Below are positions 7,298 to 14,871 of a stretch of 64,000 nt of DNA, piece by piece. Source of the DNA: Methylomusa anaerophila (GTDB taxonomy: Bacteria > Bacillota > Negativicutes > Sporomusales > Sporomusaceae); contig NZ_AP018449.1 of NCBI RefSeq assembly GCF_003966895.1, positions 2,931,501 to 2,995,500 on the forward strand. The letters are read 5' to 3'. The notes beneath the pieces are model-generated. The model was not told the DNA's origin, did no database searches, and saw only the letters and a list, made by a program, of their open reading frames with translations. The stretch's first letter is position 1; every line of letters begins with the position of its first letter. The translations under genes and the position numbers were made by a program.

Positions 7298-9118
7298 ATG
7301 TCAATTGTATCGTTTGGTAATTACCCAAAGATCAATCAGGACCTGGTAACTGCGCAACAACAAAATGCATTAAAACGCTACATAGAAAGAACGGCTGAAC
7401 GCGAGCGCATTGCTAATGAGCTGCAAACCAAAAACTCTCTGGAAGTGGATACGCCTCAACGGACAGCCATGCGCAAAACACTGATAAACCCTCGTGATGG
7501 ACTGGCGATGGAACGTTTAATTGGTGAAAGTGATCTATTTCCCACTTCTTATTTGGAAGCGGGTCTAAAAGCCAGTAAGCCTGTGTGCAGAATTGAAATA
7601 CGTGATCATATCGGCAGAGTGCTTGGGCATGGTACCGGCTTTCTGGTCTCGCCCTCTTTACTGCTTACCAATAACCACGTTTTGGAAAATGTGGATGCAG
7701 CCCGCTTTAGCCTGGCGCAATTTAACTATGAGGTTGATCTCAATTTGATGCCGCGCCAAGTCAAGAGCTTCCGGTTAGAGCCCGATCGTTTCTTTATAAC
7801 TGATTTGGAGCTTGACTTTACATTAGTAGCAGTTGAACTAAATGATGCTGACGGAACCAAATTAAGCGAGTTTGGTTTCCTGCCGTTATTTACTGAATCA
7901 GGCAAAGCGTTGTTGGGTGAATATGTCTCGATTATCCAACATCCGTCAGGCGCACCGAAGGCTGTAGCCATTAGAGAAAATAAAATCAACGATGTGTTTG
8001 ACGATTTCATTCACTATACAACCGATACTATGCCTGGTTCGTCCGGCTCTCCTGTATTGAATGACGAATGGGTAGTGCTTGCCCTTCATCATTCCGGTGT
8101 TCCCGATCCCAATGACAGCACAAAATATATAGTCAATGAAGGCATTCGAATAAGCAGCATTATGAAATATCTGGCAGCGCAGCAACAAAGCTTGAGCGCC
8201 GATAAGAGAAAGCTGCTGGAGAATCTGATTGCAGGAACTTCAAAACAACCGGCACCAACCGCCGACTCAGGACCAAAGCCGATGCTGGTAGAGGAGTTAA
8301 GCTATGAATGGTACGAAAGATCAACTGGCTATCAGGCCAAATTTCTTGGCGACAACTACGAAGTGCTGCTCCCGCAGTTGAGATCTGATCTTGAACAGGA
8401 TATCGCCCCGCTAAAGGCCGGCGGGAATGTGTTGAATTATACTCATTTTTCCATTGTTATGAGCAAGTCGCGCCGCCTGGCCTATTACACGGCAGTCAAT
8501 ATTGACGGCAGTCAACTCATTAATCTTAACCGGGATGCAGATAAGTGGTATTTTGACCCGCGCCTTGACCGGAAATATCAGTGCGGCCCTGAGCTATACG
8601 AGAACAATGACCTTGACAGGGGACATCTTGTCCGCAGGCTTGATCCGGTATGGGGTGAGCAGGCCAAAGAAGCAAACGAGGATACTTTCCATTTCACAAA
8701 CTGCTCGCCGCAGCACAAAAATCTTAATCAGAAAACGTGGCTGGACCTGGAGAACTATATTCTCCAGAATGCCGGTAAATATGATCTTATGGTAACCGTA
8801 TTTACCGGACCGGTATTCCGGAGCGACGACGTGCTTTATCGGAGGGAATTCCAGATACCGGCCGAGTTCTGGAAAGTAGTTGCGATAGTTAAAGATAATG
8901 GCGAATTATCGGCTACGGCTTATTTGCAGACTCAGAAAAACCTTATCATTGACTTGGAATTTGCTTATGGTGAGTATAAAACCTACCAAATACCAGTCCT
9001 TAAAATTGAAGATTTAACCGGCCTTGATTTTGGCGACTTGCGCCAGCACGACCCCCTTGAGCGTATTGAAGCCGTAGTTGGTCGCATTATTGAGAGTCCG
9101 GAGGATATCAGGCTCTGA
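7298..9118 (+). CDS. Trypsin-like protease fused to DRGH endonuclease
   Basis: A 606-residue two-enzyme fusion. Seen: an N-terminal helical lead (1-105); a chymotrypsin-fold serine protease with GTGFLVSPSLLLTNNHV (His), ELDFTLVAVE (Asp) and MPGSSGSPV (Ser), about 105-290; a linker; then a DNA/RNA non-specific nuclease of the EndoG/NUC1 family with NNDLDRGHLVRR (catalytic His) and FTNCSPQHKNLNQ (metal-binding Asn), about 345-600. There is no signal peptide, so it probably acts in the cytoplasm. Fusions of trypsin-like domains to effectors are known from bacterial conflict systems; a defence or self-killing role here is inference. It is monocistronic, with an excellent ribosome binding site and a following terminator. 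No immunity gene was recognised. Confidence 0.88.
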   Translation: MSIVSFGNYPKINQDLVTAQQQNALKRYIERTAERERIANELQTKNSLEVDTPQRTAMRKTLINPRDGLAMERLIGESDLFPTSYLEAGLKASKPVCRIEIRDHIGRVLGHGTGFLVSPSLLLTNNHVLENVDAARFSLAQFNYEVDLNLMPRQVKSFRLEPDRFFITDLELDFTLVAVELNDADGTKLSEFGFLPLFTESGKALLGEYVSIIQHPSGAPKAVAIRENKINDVFDDFIHYTTDTMPGSSGSPVLNDEWVVLALHHSGVPDPNDSTKYIVNEGIRISSIMKYLAAQQQSLSADKRKLLENLIAGTSKQPAPTADSGPKPMLVEELSYEWYERSTGYQAKFLGDNYEVLLPQLRSDLEQDIAPLKAGGNVLNYTHFSIVMSKSRRLAYYTAVNIDGSQLINLNRDADKWYFDPRLDRKYQCGPELYENNDLDRGHLVRRLDPVWGEQAKEANEDTFHFTNCSPQHKNLNQKTWLDLENYILQNAGKYDLMVTVFTGPVFRSDDVLYRREFQIPAEFWKVVAIVKDNGELSATAYLQTQKNLIIDLEFAYGEYKTYQIPVLKIEDLTGLDFGDLRQHDPLERIEAVVGRIIESPEDIRL

Positions 9119-9157
9119 TAATTGGCAGTGGTCAGAGCGCGATGAATATTACCAGTA

Positions 9158-9195
9158 GTGAACTCGTTTAGCGGAAGGTAAACGGGTTCACTTTT
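9158..9195 (+). terminator. Terminator of the protease-nuclease gene
   Basis: GTGAACTCGTTTA, an 8-base loop, TAAACGGGTTCAC and TTTT. It lies 40 bases after the stop at 9118 and insulates the padR cassette. Confidence 0.8.
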
Positions 9196-9248
9196 GGCGG
9201 GGAGGTAATTTTTTTGCCAACGGCAAATATATTTTTTAGTTTAGTACC

Positions 9249-9283
9249 TTGCAATGTTATATAGTTGGTGATACCATATAGAT
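9249..9283 (+). promoter_or_regulatory. padR promoter with operator-like dyad
   Basis: TTGCAA (9249-9254) and TACCAT (9272-9277) are 17 bases apart. The spacer and -10 form an imperfect dyad, TATAGTTGGTGATACCATATA. Many PadR regulators bind such sites over their own promoter; autoregulation is inferred. Confidence 0.55.
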
Positions 9284-9301
9284 AAGCACATTACCGCGGA
9301 G

Positions 9302-9631
9302 GTGATAATTATTAATATCCAGTTTAAAAAGGGTGTATTAGAAATGTGCGTGCTGGTTTTAGCGGCGGAATGTGATACTTATGGATATGAACTGGCCAAC
9401 AAGATATCGGAGAAATTTCTGATAGCCGAGGGGACGATTTATCCGCTCCTGCGGCGAATGACGCAGGAAGGATATTTTGAGACCTATTTGACAGAGTCGC
9501 CGGAGGGGCCGCCGCGGAAGTACTATCGCCTGACAGCCAGGGGACATGTTTATATGTCGGAAATGGTTAAGGAATGGCGGTTATTTTCGCGGGGAGTGGA
9601 CAGTATTATCGCGGAGGGGTTGAAGGAATGA
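9302..9631 (+). CDS. PadR family transcriptional regulator
   Basis: Small winged-helix repressor of the PadR type. Seen: [14 protein letters not shown], the helix-turn-helix region [26 protein letters not shown] and the wing with [12 protein letters not shown], about 107 residues in all. Start: the GTG at 9302 sits inside the GGAGGTGA ribosome binding site (9298-9305). Family members usually begin M-N-I/V-Q-F-K-K-G, which would place initiation at the ATT codon 9311, 8 bases from GGAGG. The coordinate given is the first canonical codon. It overlaps the next gene by four bases (ATGA), so the two are translationally coupled. Confidence 0.9.
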   Translation: MIIINIQFKKGVLEMCVLVLAAECDTYGYELANKISEKFLIAEGTIYPLLRRMTQEGYFETYLTESPEGPPRKYYRLTARGHVYMSEMVKEWRLFSRGVDSIIAEGLKE

Positions 9632-10179
9632 CCAAGCAGGAGTTTTTAAGCAAGCTGGAAGAACTTTTAAAGAGTATGCCGGAAGGGGAACGCAAGGACA
9701 TCCTGTATGATTATGAGGAACATTTTCAGAACGGAATGGCCAATGGCAAAAGCGAAGAGGAAATTGCCGGTTCCCTTGGTTCGCCTCAAACCATAGCTAA
9801 AGAAATATTGGCCGGTTATCATGTCGCGCAAGCGGCAGCCAATGTTTCGGTGGTTAATATCACAAGAGCCGTACTGGCCACAGTCAGCCTGGGGTTTATT
9901 AATCTGGTGTTTGTCCTGGGACCGTTTTTGGGAATAATTGGGATACTGACTGCTTTTTATGGTGTGGCGCTGGCCCTAATTGCCACGCCAGTGTTGATGC
10001 TGCTTGCGGCAGGGTTTCCGTCGGAAGCGGCCGGTATTCTCGCTTGGATATTTACCTCGATGATTACCGTTGGGGCGGGCATACTGCTTGGCATTGGCAT
10101 GATTTTTGTGACTAAGTGGGCGGGTAAAGCCTTTTTGAAATATTTGCAGTTCAACATCCGGATCATAAAGGGGGCCTAG
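9628..10179 (+). CDS. HAAS/DUF1700 domain membrane protein
   Basis: A 183-residue protein with an N-terminal HAAS (DUF1700) domain: [17 protein letters not shown] and YDYEEHF, about residues 1-65. Three or four hydrophobic segments follow (about 80-170). This family typically sits between a PadR regulator and a DUF4097 protein, as here, and is thought to take part in envelope sensing; its biochemical role is unknown. The frame is open further upstream, but the ATG at 9628 overlaps the padR stop and is preceded by GAAGGA. Confidence 0.88.
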   Translation: MTKQEFLSKLEELLKSMPEGERKDILYDYEEHFQNGMANGKSEEEIAGSLGSPQTIAKEILAGYHVAQAAANVSVVNITRAVLATVSLGFINLVFVLGPFLGIIGILTAFYGVALALIATPVLMLLAAGFPSEAAGILAWIFTSMITVGAGILLGIGMIFVTKWAGKAFLKYLQFNIRIIKGA

Positions 10180-10181
10180 GA

Positions 10182-11108
10182 ATGGATGGGATTTTAAAGA
10201 AAGCGGCTATCGGCGCATTCTTACTTTTTCTGCTTGGTGTAGCCGGGAACGGCGTTCTGTTTGCCATGGGTCTGTGGAATGGTGGCGGCTATAGGGAGTT
10301 GTCGGATACGTATGTTATCAAGGCAACTGAATATAAAAGCATCGACTTGAAAATTATTGCCGGTGATGTCCGGGTGGTGGGCGGCGATGTGGATAGACCT
10401 ACCGTCCGGATATGGCGGTGGACGGCTGAGAAAAGTTTGCGGCCGGAAGAGGTAATAAGCGAAGCGGTGCAGGGAGATGTGCTGCACCTAAAAATCGAGG
10501 ATGGCGGAAGAATCTACAGCCCGCTGTGGTTTATGCTATTTCCGGGTAATAAAGAGCGGAACAATCATTTTGAAGTCATGCTGCCCCGCACCGAGTATGA
10601 AACGCTTGTTATAACCACGGGTTTGGGAAGAGTACAAGGAGAAAATCTGGCAGCAGGCATACTGACCGCCAGAATGAATTCCGGCCAATTTAAACTGGAA
10701 AACTGCCGGGCCGGCGAAATATCATTGACTGCTGATTCCGGGAGTTTTGACATGATCGACTGCCGGGCAACGAAGATTACCAGCCGGGTTTCGTCGGGCC
10801 GCGGCCGGTTTGAGAATATCAAGGGAAAGATTGATATAGTAAGCAATTCAGGACATTTTGATGTAGTTATGGATGAAATTCTTGACGATGTTTTGATTCG
10901 GATCAATTCCGGGTTTGCCGATATAAAAATAGGCCAGGCCCGTACCCCGTTCCGGCTGGAGGCAACAGCCTCTGCAGGGCAACTGGACATTGACTTGCCC
11001 CAGGCCAGGCCGCGGGTACATACCCGTTCGTTCCAAGGCCGCATTGGCCAGGGGGAAGGCCCGCTGGTAAAAGTGGAGATTGACTCCGGCAGGGCTAAGA
11101 TATGGTAG
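10182..11108 (+). CDS. DUF4097 (adhesin-like beta-helix) protein
   Basis: A 308-residue protein with one N-terminal transmembrane segment (about residues 9-30) and a repetitive beta-rich remainder (LENCRAGEISLTADSGSFD, NSGHFDVVMD and similar turns) typical of DUF4097, also called DUF4098/YvlB-like. It is probably anchored in the membrane with the beta-helix outside. It begins two bases after the HAAS gene's stop and completes the padR-HAAS-DUF4097 operon. The exact function of the family is not established. Confidence 0.85.
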   Translation: MDGILKKAAIGAFLLFLLGVAGNGVLFAMGLWNGGGYRELSDTYVIKATEYKSIDLKIIAGDVRVVGGDVDRPTVRIWRWTAEKSLRPEEVISEAVQGDVLHLKIEDGGRIYSPLWFMLFPGNKERNNHFEVMLPRTEYETLVITTGLGRVQGENLAAGILTARMNSGQFKLENCRAGEISLTADSGSFDMIDCRATKITSRVSSGRGRFENIKGKIDIVSNSGHFDVVMDEILDDVLIRINSGFADIKIGQARTPFRLEATASAGQLDIDLPQARPRVHTRSFQGRIGQGEGPLVKVEIDSGRAKIW

Positions 11109-11142
11109 TCTGGGGAGCGGGTGCAGCAGAAAGCAGAAACAG

Positions 11143-11180
11143 AAAAACATCCTGGACAATTTTTGTCCTGGATGTTTTTC
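11143..11180. terminator. Bidirectional terminator
   Basis: AAAAACATCCTGGACAA, ATTT loop, TTGTCCTGGATGTTTTT. A-rich and T-rich flanks serve both the DUF4097 gene (plus) and the CarD-like gene (minus), which converge here. Confidence 0.9.
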
Positions 11181-11182
11181 TG

Positions 11183-11665
11183 TCAATTTACATTGATTAT
11201 TTGGTCTAATAAGTCGGCTGCCTGTTCTTGGGGAATCCCTTTCACCAGCACAACTTCACTAATTAGGATTTGCCGGACGTTATCCAGCATATTCTTATCT
11301 GCTATCCCAAGTTTTTTCTTAGTGTTGATGCGCACCAGATCACGAATGACCTCGATCTCTTCACTGATATCGCCGCTTTTTATCTTGGTCAGGTTTTTCC
11401 GGTGTCTTTGAGTTTCGTTCATTGACGTATCCGTCTCGCCGTCGTGAAAAGTATTAAGCAGATCATCCAACTTTTCAGCATCAACGATCTGCCGCATTCC
11501 TGACTTTTCTGTCTTGTCGATGGGGATCTTTACCTGCATGTTTCTGTGAAGAATGTTCGCAACATAATAAAGCTGGGTTTTTCCGAGAATTTCTATTTCT
11601 TCGATTTTCTCAATAATCCCTCCGCCGTGCATGGGGTAAAAAATTTTATCGCCAACCCGAAACAT
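11183..11665 (-). CDS. CarD-like transcriptional regulator
   Basis: A 160-residue protein of the CarD/CdnL family. Seen: an N-terminal RNA-polymerase-interaction fold beginning MFRVGDKIFYPMHGGGIIEKI, with YYVANILHRNMQVKIPID, followed by a helical C-terminal DNA-contacting domain. Such proteins bind the RNA polymerase beta subunit and stabilise open complexes at certain promoters. Start: the ATG complementary to 11663-11665 has GGGGAGGTGA 5 bases upstream; an earlier in-frame start is less likely. Monocistronic, convergent with the DUF4097 gene. Confidence 0.87.
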   Translation of the reverse strand: MFRVGDKIFYPMHGGGIIEKIEEIEILGKTQLYYVANILHRNMQVKIPIDKTEKSGMRQIVDAEKLDDLLNTFHDGETDTSMNETQRHRKNLTKIKSGDISEEIEVIRDLVRINTKKKLGIADKNMLDNVRQILISEVVLVKGIPQEQAADLLDQIINVN

Positions 11666-12140
11666 GAAGTCACCTCCCCAAAACAAATTTTATTTAATTA
11701 TAACACAAATATGTATTAATATCAATAACAATGTATTATATCACGGTATATTATCATAGTCAATGCTTGGGCGTCCCAGTTGCCAGAAATTTTTGCTTAC
11801 CCTGCTTCTGTACGGAACGCATTAAAGAATTGAAATTATATCCGGGTATTAGGAACGCTTCGATGTGGTCGCTTAACCTCAGCTTATCCTAATAGCCGGA
11901 TGTCAATTTTTACTGCGACATATATATTTTCCCAAGTTTTGTTTTTTTTATCCCTGCCCCCTAAAACCATTAGTACTGCTTTGCTTATCCAAATGAAATT
12001 AGATCGTGGCAGGCGGATGATTAGAGTTTGACGTGCTAACAAACATATGCTATGGTTGATAAGGTGTCGGGATGATAGACGGTCACATCATTAGGCGGCT
12101 AGTATTTAGAGTATATAGAGAGTGTGAGAGGCGGAAATAA
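11666..12140. other. Intergenic region between carD-like and ABC-F genes
   Basis: About 475 bases between divergent genes. It holds an AT-rich promoter zone for the carD-like gene, copy 1 of a palindromic repeat (11818-11920), and a possible promoter for the ABC-F gene, TTGACG at 12028-12033 and TATGGT at 12051-12056 (17-base spacer). No coding sequence is evident. Confidence 0.6.
11818..11920. repeat. Palindromic repeat family 1, copy 1
   Basis: About 103 bases that match 19114-19215 almost end to end. The left arm is CGCATTAAAGAATTGA...CCGGGTATTAGGA and the right arm is its approximate reverse complement, TCCTAATAGCCGGATG...CTGCG. The right arm is more decayed here than in copy 2. The centre has CGCTTCG and GTCGCTTAACCTCAGC. 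Confidence 0.88.
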
Positions 12141-13736
12141 ATGATTAGCACAAGTGGTTTAAGTCTCCGGTTTGGAAAACGGGCATTGTTTGAAGATGTG
12201 AATATAAAGTTTACGCCAGGCAATTGCTATGGGCTCATTGGGGCAAATGGAACTGGTAAATCGACTTTTTTAAAAATCCTGTCCGGCGAAATTGAGCCCA
12301 ATACCGGCACGGTCAGCATCACGCCGGGAGAGCGGCTGGCTGTATTGAAGCAAAACCATTATGAGTTTGACGATTTTGAGGTTTTGAAGACTGTAATCAT
12401 GGGGCACGCCCGGCTGTACGCCATTTTGGAAGAAAAGGACGCCCTCTATGCCAAGCCGGACTTTTCCGACGAAGACGGAATCAAGGTTGCAGAACTTGAG
12501 GGTGAATTTGCCGAACTCAACGGCTGGGATGCCGATACCGAAGCAGCCAAGCTGTTACAAGGGCTGGGTATTGCTGAAAATCTTCATTATCAAAAGATGA
12601 AGGACCTCTCCGGCAATGAGAAGGTCCGGGTATTATTAGCGCAAGCTTTGTTTGGGAATCCTGATATTTTATTATTAGACGAACCGACCAACCATTTGGA
12701 TGTGGATTCCATCCGGTGGCTTGAGGAATTTCTGTATAATTTCGAGAATACCGTAATCGTGGTCTCCCATGACCGCCACTTTCTCAATCAGGTTTGTACC
12801 CATATCGCCGATATTGACTTCGGCAAAATCCAACTTTACGTCGGCAACTATGATTTTTGGCTCGAATCAAGTGAGTTGGCATTAAAACTGGCCAAAGAAG
12901 CGAACAAGAAAACAGAAGAGAAGATGAAAGAACTTCAAAGTTTCATCCAGCGGTTTAGCGCCAATGCTTCCAAATCCAAACAGGCAACATCACGCAAAAA
13001 ACTGCTGGAAAAACTGACATTGGAAGATATCAAACCTTCATCCCGCAAGTATCCTTACATTGCCTTTAAGCCGGATCGCGAGGCGGGCGACCAACTGCTT
13101 GAGGTTGACGGTCTCAGCAAAACCATTGCGGGAGAAAAGGTTCTGCAAGGCGTTAGTTTCAGAGTGGAAAAGGGTGACAAAATCGCTTTCGTCGGGCCAA
13201 ATGGTTTGGCCAAAACAACGCTGTTTACAATTCTGGCAGGCGAAACAAAGCCTGACAATGGTGAATTTAAATGGGGGATAACGACTTCGCAGGCGTATTT
13301 CCCCCAAGATAATTCTATGTATTTCGACAGGGTTGAGTTAAATCTGGTGGATTGGCTCCGACAGTATTCCCGCGACCAGGAAGAAACTTTCATTCGTGGT
13401 TTTTTAGGAAGAATGCTTTTTTCGGGCGAAGAAAGCCAAAAACAGGCCGGTGTGCTATCCGGCGGCGAAAAAGTACGCTGCATGCTGGCGAAAATGATGC
13501 TCAGCGGCGCCAATGTTCTGATTTTGGATGAACCGACAAATCATTTGGATTTAGAGTCTATCACCGCTTTGAACAATGGATTGATCAATTTTGACGGCAC
13601 AATTTTGTTTGTGTCCCACGACCATCAATTTGTCCAGACTGTTGCCAATAGAATTATTGAGATAACTGAGAATGGAATAGTCGATAAACGCCTGACTTAT
13701 GATGAATACCTGGAAATGAAAGCCCTCAATAAGTAA
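12141..13736 (+). CDS. ABC-F family ATPase (YbiT/YkpA type)
   Basis: Soluble protein with two ABC ATPase domains and no membrane part; ABC-F proteins act at the ribosome or its exit site. Seen: first Walker A GANGTGKST (about residue 35), first signature LSGNEK, Walker B ILLLDEPTNHLD; a charged linker rich in KK/EE (about 245-300); second Walker A GPNGLAKTT (about 353), second signature LSGGEK and LILDEPTNHLD. Length 531. The second Walker A has Ala in place of the usual Gly before Lys, and the first signature has Asn for Gly. The subfamily is assigned by overall length and short linker. Monocistronic, ended by a strong terminator. Confidence 0.9.
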   Translation: MISTSGLSLRFGKRALFEDVNIKFTPGNCYGLIGANGTGKSTFLKILSGEIEPNTGTVSITPGERLAVLKQNHYEFDDFEVLKTVIMGHARLYAILEEKDALYAKPDFSDEDGIKVAELEGEFAELNGWDADTEAAKLLQGLGIAENLHYQKMKDLSGNEKVRVLLAQALFGNPDILLLDEPTNHLDVDSIRWLEEFLYNFENTVIVVSHDRHFLNQVCTHIADIDFGKIQLYVGNYDFWLESSELALKLAKEANKKTEEKMKELQSFIQRFSANASKSKQATSRKKLLEKLTLEDIKPSSRKYPYIAFKPDREAGDQLLEVDGLSKTIAGEKVLQGVSFRVEKGDKIAFVGPNGLAKTTLFTILAGETKPDNGEFKWGITTSQAYFPQDNSMYFDRVELNLVDWLRQYSRDQEETFIRGFLGRMLFSGEESQKQAGVLSGGEKVRCMLAKMMLSGANVLILDEPTNHLDLESITALNNGLINFDGTILFVSHDHQFVQTVANRIIEITENGIVDKRLTYDEYLEMKALNK

Positions 13737-13810
13737 AGTAATTAAGTCATCTTGAATGATTTAATGATTTGTGTAATTATAAATTATAATAAGACATCCA
13801 AATATAATAT

Positions 13811-13858
13811 AAAGGGACAGCAGACTGTGTTTCCAGACTGCCGTCCCTTTTCTTTTTT
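13811..13858. terminator. Bidirectional terminator after the ABC-F gene
   Basis: AAAGGGACAGCAGACTG, a short loop, CCAGACTGCCGTCCCTTTT and more T. It serves the ABC-F gene (plus) and the convergent glucosaminidase gene (minus). Confidence 0.88.
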
Positions 13859-13882
13859 ATATTCAGAATGGCCAGGCCAACG

Positions 13883-14638
13883 TTATTTTGTCTTAATAAT
13901 ATCCTGGTGGATGGCAAGAATTTTTTGACCGTAAGTTTTTCCCGGCACCGCCCAACGCCCGTTGAGGGACTGCCAAGTCTTGGCGTTGCCAAAAAACGTC
14001 GCTTTTTTTACCAATTCATAGCGTGGATCGACAATAGGCAAGGCGGGAAGAACAAAGGAAGAGTAAGCTTTTAGGTGCTGAATCTGGGCCCGGATTCCTA
14101 TTCTTGCTTCCGGGAAGGTCAGGCCGCGTGTGCCGCCGCCGGTTGTGCCAAGACCCGCGTAGTTATTCTGGAGCGCAATTACATCGCCGCCGTAACTGAA
14201 AAAACCGGTTTCATGCAGGGATTGGGCGAAGGCTACATCCGGGCGGATGCCTTCCCGCAGCCCTTCTTCGTAAAATATTTCCACCAGTTCTTGCGGCGAA
14301 ACGGTAATTAAAGGAAGGGGATTTACGCTTAATAAATGCTTGACACATTGCTCTTTTGACGCTAATGGCGCTCCGGCAATGGAAAGATCGGGCTGGAAGC
14401 TGTTTATGATACCTTTCTTGTTGGGCATGGGGGCGGGCTTTGCCAAGGGTAATCTATAAGCAAAGACAGTAAGCGGCCAGAAGAAGAGTATACTGCTTAA
14501 AATAGTTAAAATAAAGGTTGTTATTAAGGTTGTTATTATTGTCTTCATAAGCTTTAGTTTATCATAAGTCGATTCGTTTATCCAATAATTCGTCATCTTT
14601 TTGGCAAAGTGGTTGCTGATTTTTAAGTAGACTTCCAT
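13883..14638 (-). CDS. Exported glucosaminidase-domain protein (peptidoglycan hydrolase)
   Basis: A probable cell-wall hydrolase of the LytG/FlgJ glucosaminidase family (251 residues from the first ATG). Seen: a hydrophobic stretch after MKTIITTLIT that could be a signal peptide or anchor; a domain with GIRPDVAFAQSLHETGFF (catalytic Glu in HETG), NNYAGLGTTGGG and QIQHLKAY; and the closing segment WAVPGKTYGQKIL. Start is uncertain: the ATG at 14638 has only a distant AAAGGA, while the internal ATG at 14548 begins directly at the signal-like segment but has no good ribosome binding site. It is convergent with the ABC-F gene. Confidence 0.85.
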   Translation of the reverse strand: MEVYLKISNHFAKKMTNYWINESTYDKLKLMKTIITTLITTFILTILSSILFFWPLTVFAYRLPLAKPAPMPNKKGIINSFQPDLSIAGAPLASKEQCVKHLLSVNPLPLITVSPQELVEIFYEEGLREGIRPDVAFAQSLHETGFFSYGGDVIALQNNYAGLGTTGGGTRGLTFPEARIGIRAQIQHLKAYSSFVLPALPIVDPRYELVKKATFFGNAKTWQSLNGRWAVPGKTYGQKILAIHQDIIKTK

Positions 14639-14740
14639 GCCAAGCTCTTCATTATCCTTTCTCTGTGTCTCTGTGGTTCCGGTTCCTTTGTCTTACGACG
14701 TTTTAGATTTTCAGGATAGATGTTTGATGATTTGGTTCGC

Positions 14741-14786
14741 AAAAAGTCCTGCCCTGTTTTTATCGTAAACCTGGCAGGACTTTTTT
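14741..14786. terminator. Hairpin terminator upstream of the 14872 kinase
   Basis: AAAAAGTCCTGCC, a 19-base loop, GGCAGGACTTTTTT. It is symmetrical in A and T flanks. No plus-strand gene ends just before it, so it may be a leader attenuator or a remnant. Confidence 0.75.
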
Positions 14787-14871
14787 GGGGCATGCAGAAT
14801 GTGTCAATATACAAAAATATGTTAAGTTTTCATCTACCGCTCAAACCAATTTTACAAAAGAGGGCTGATTT

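Noticed and set aside
13883-14638. Phage endolysin or prophage remnant
   Set aside because: The glucosaminidase has no phage neighbours and sits as a lone gene with its own terminator.
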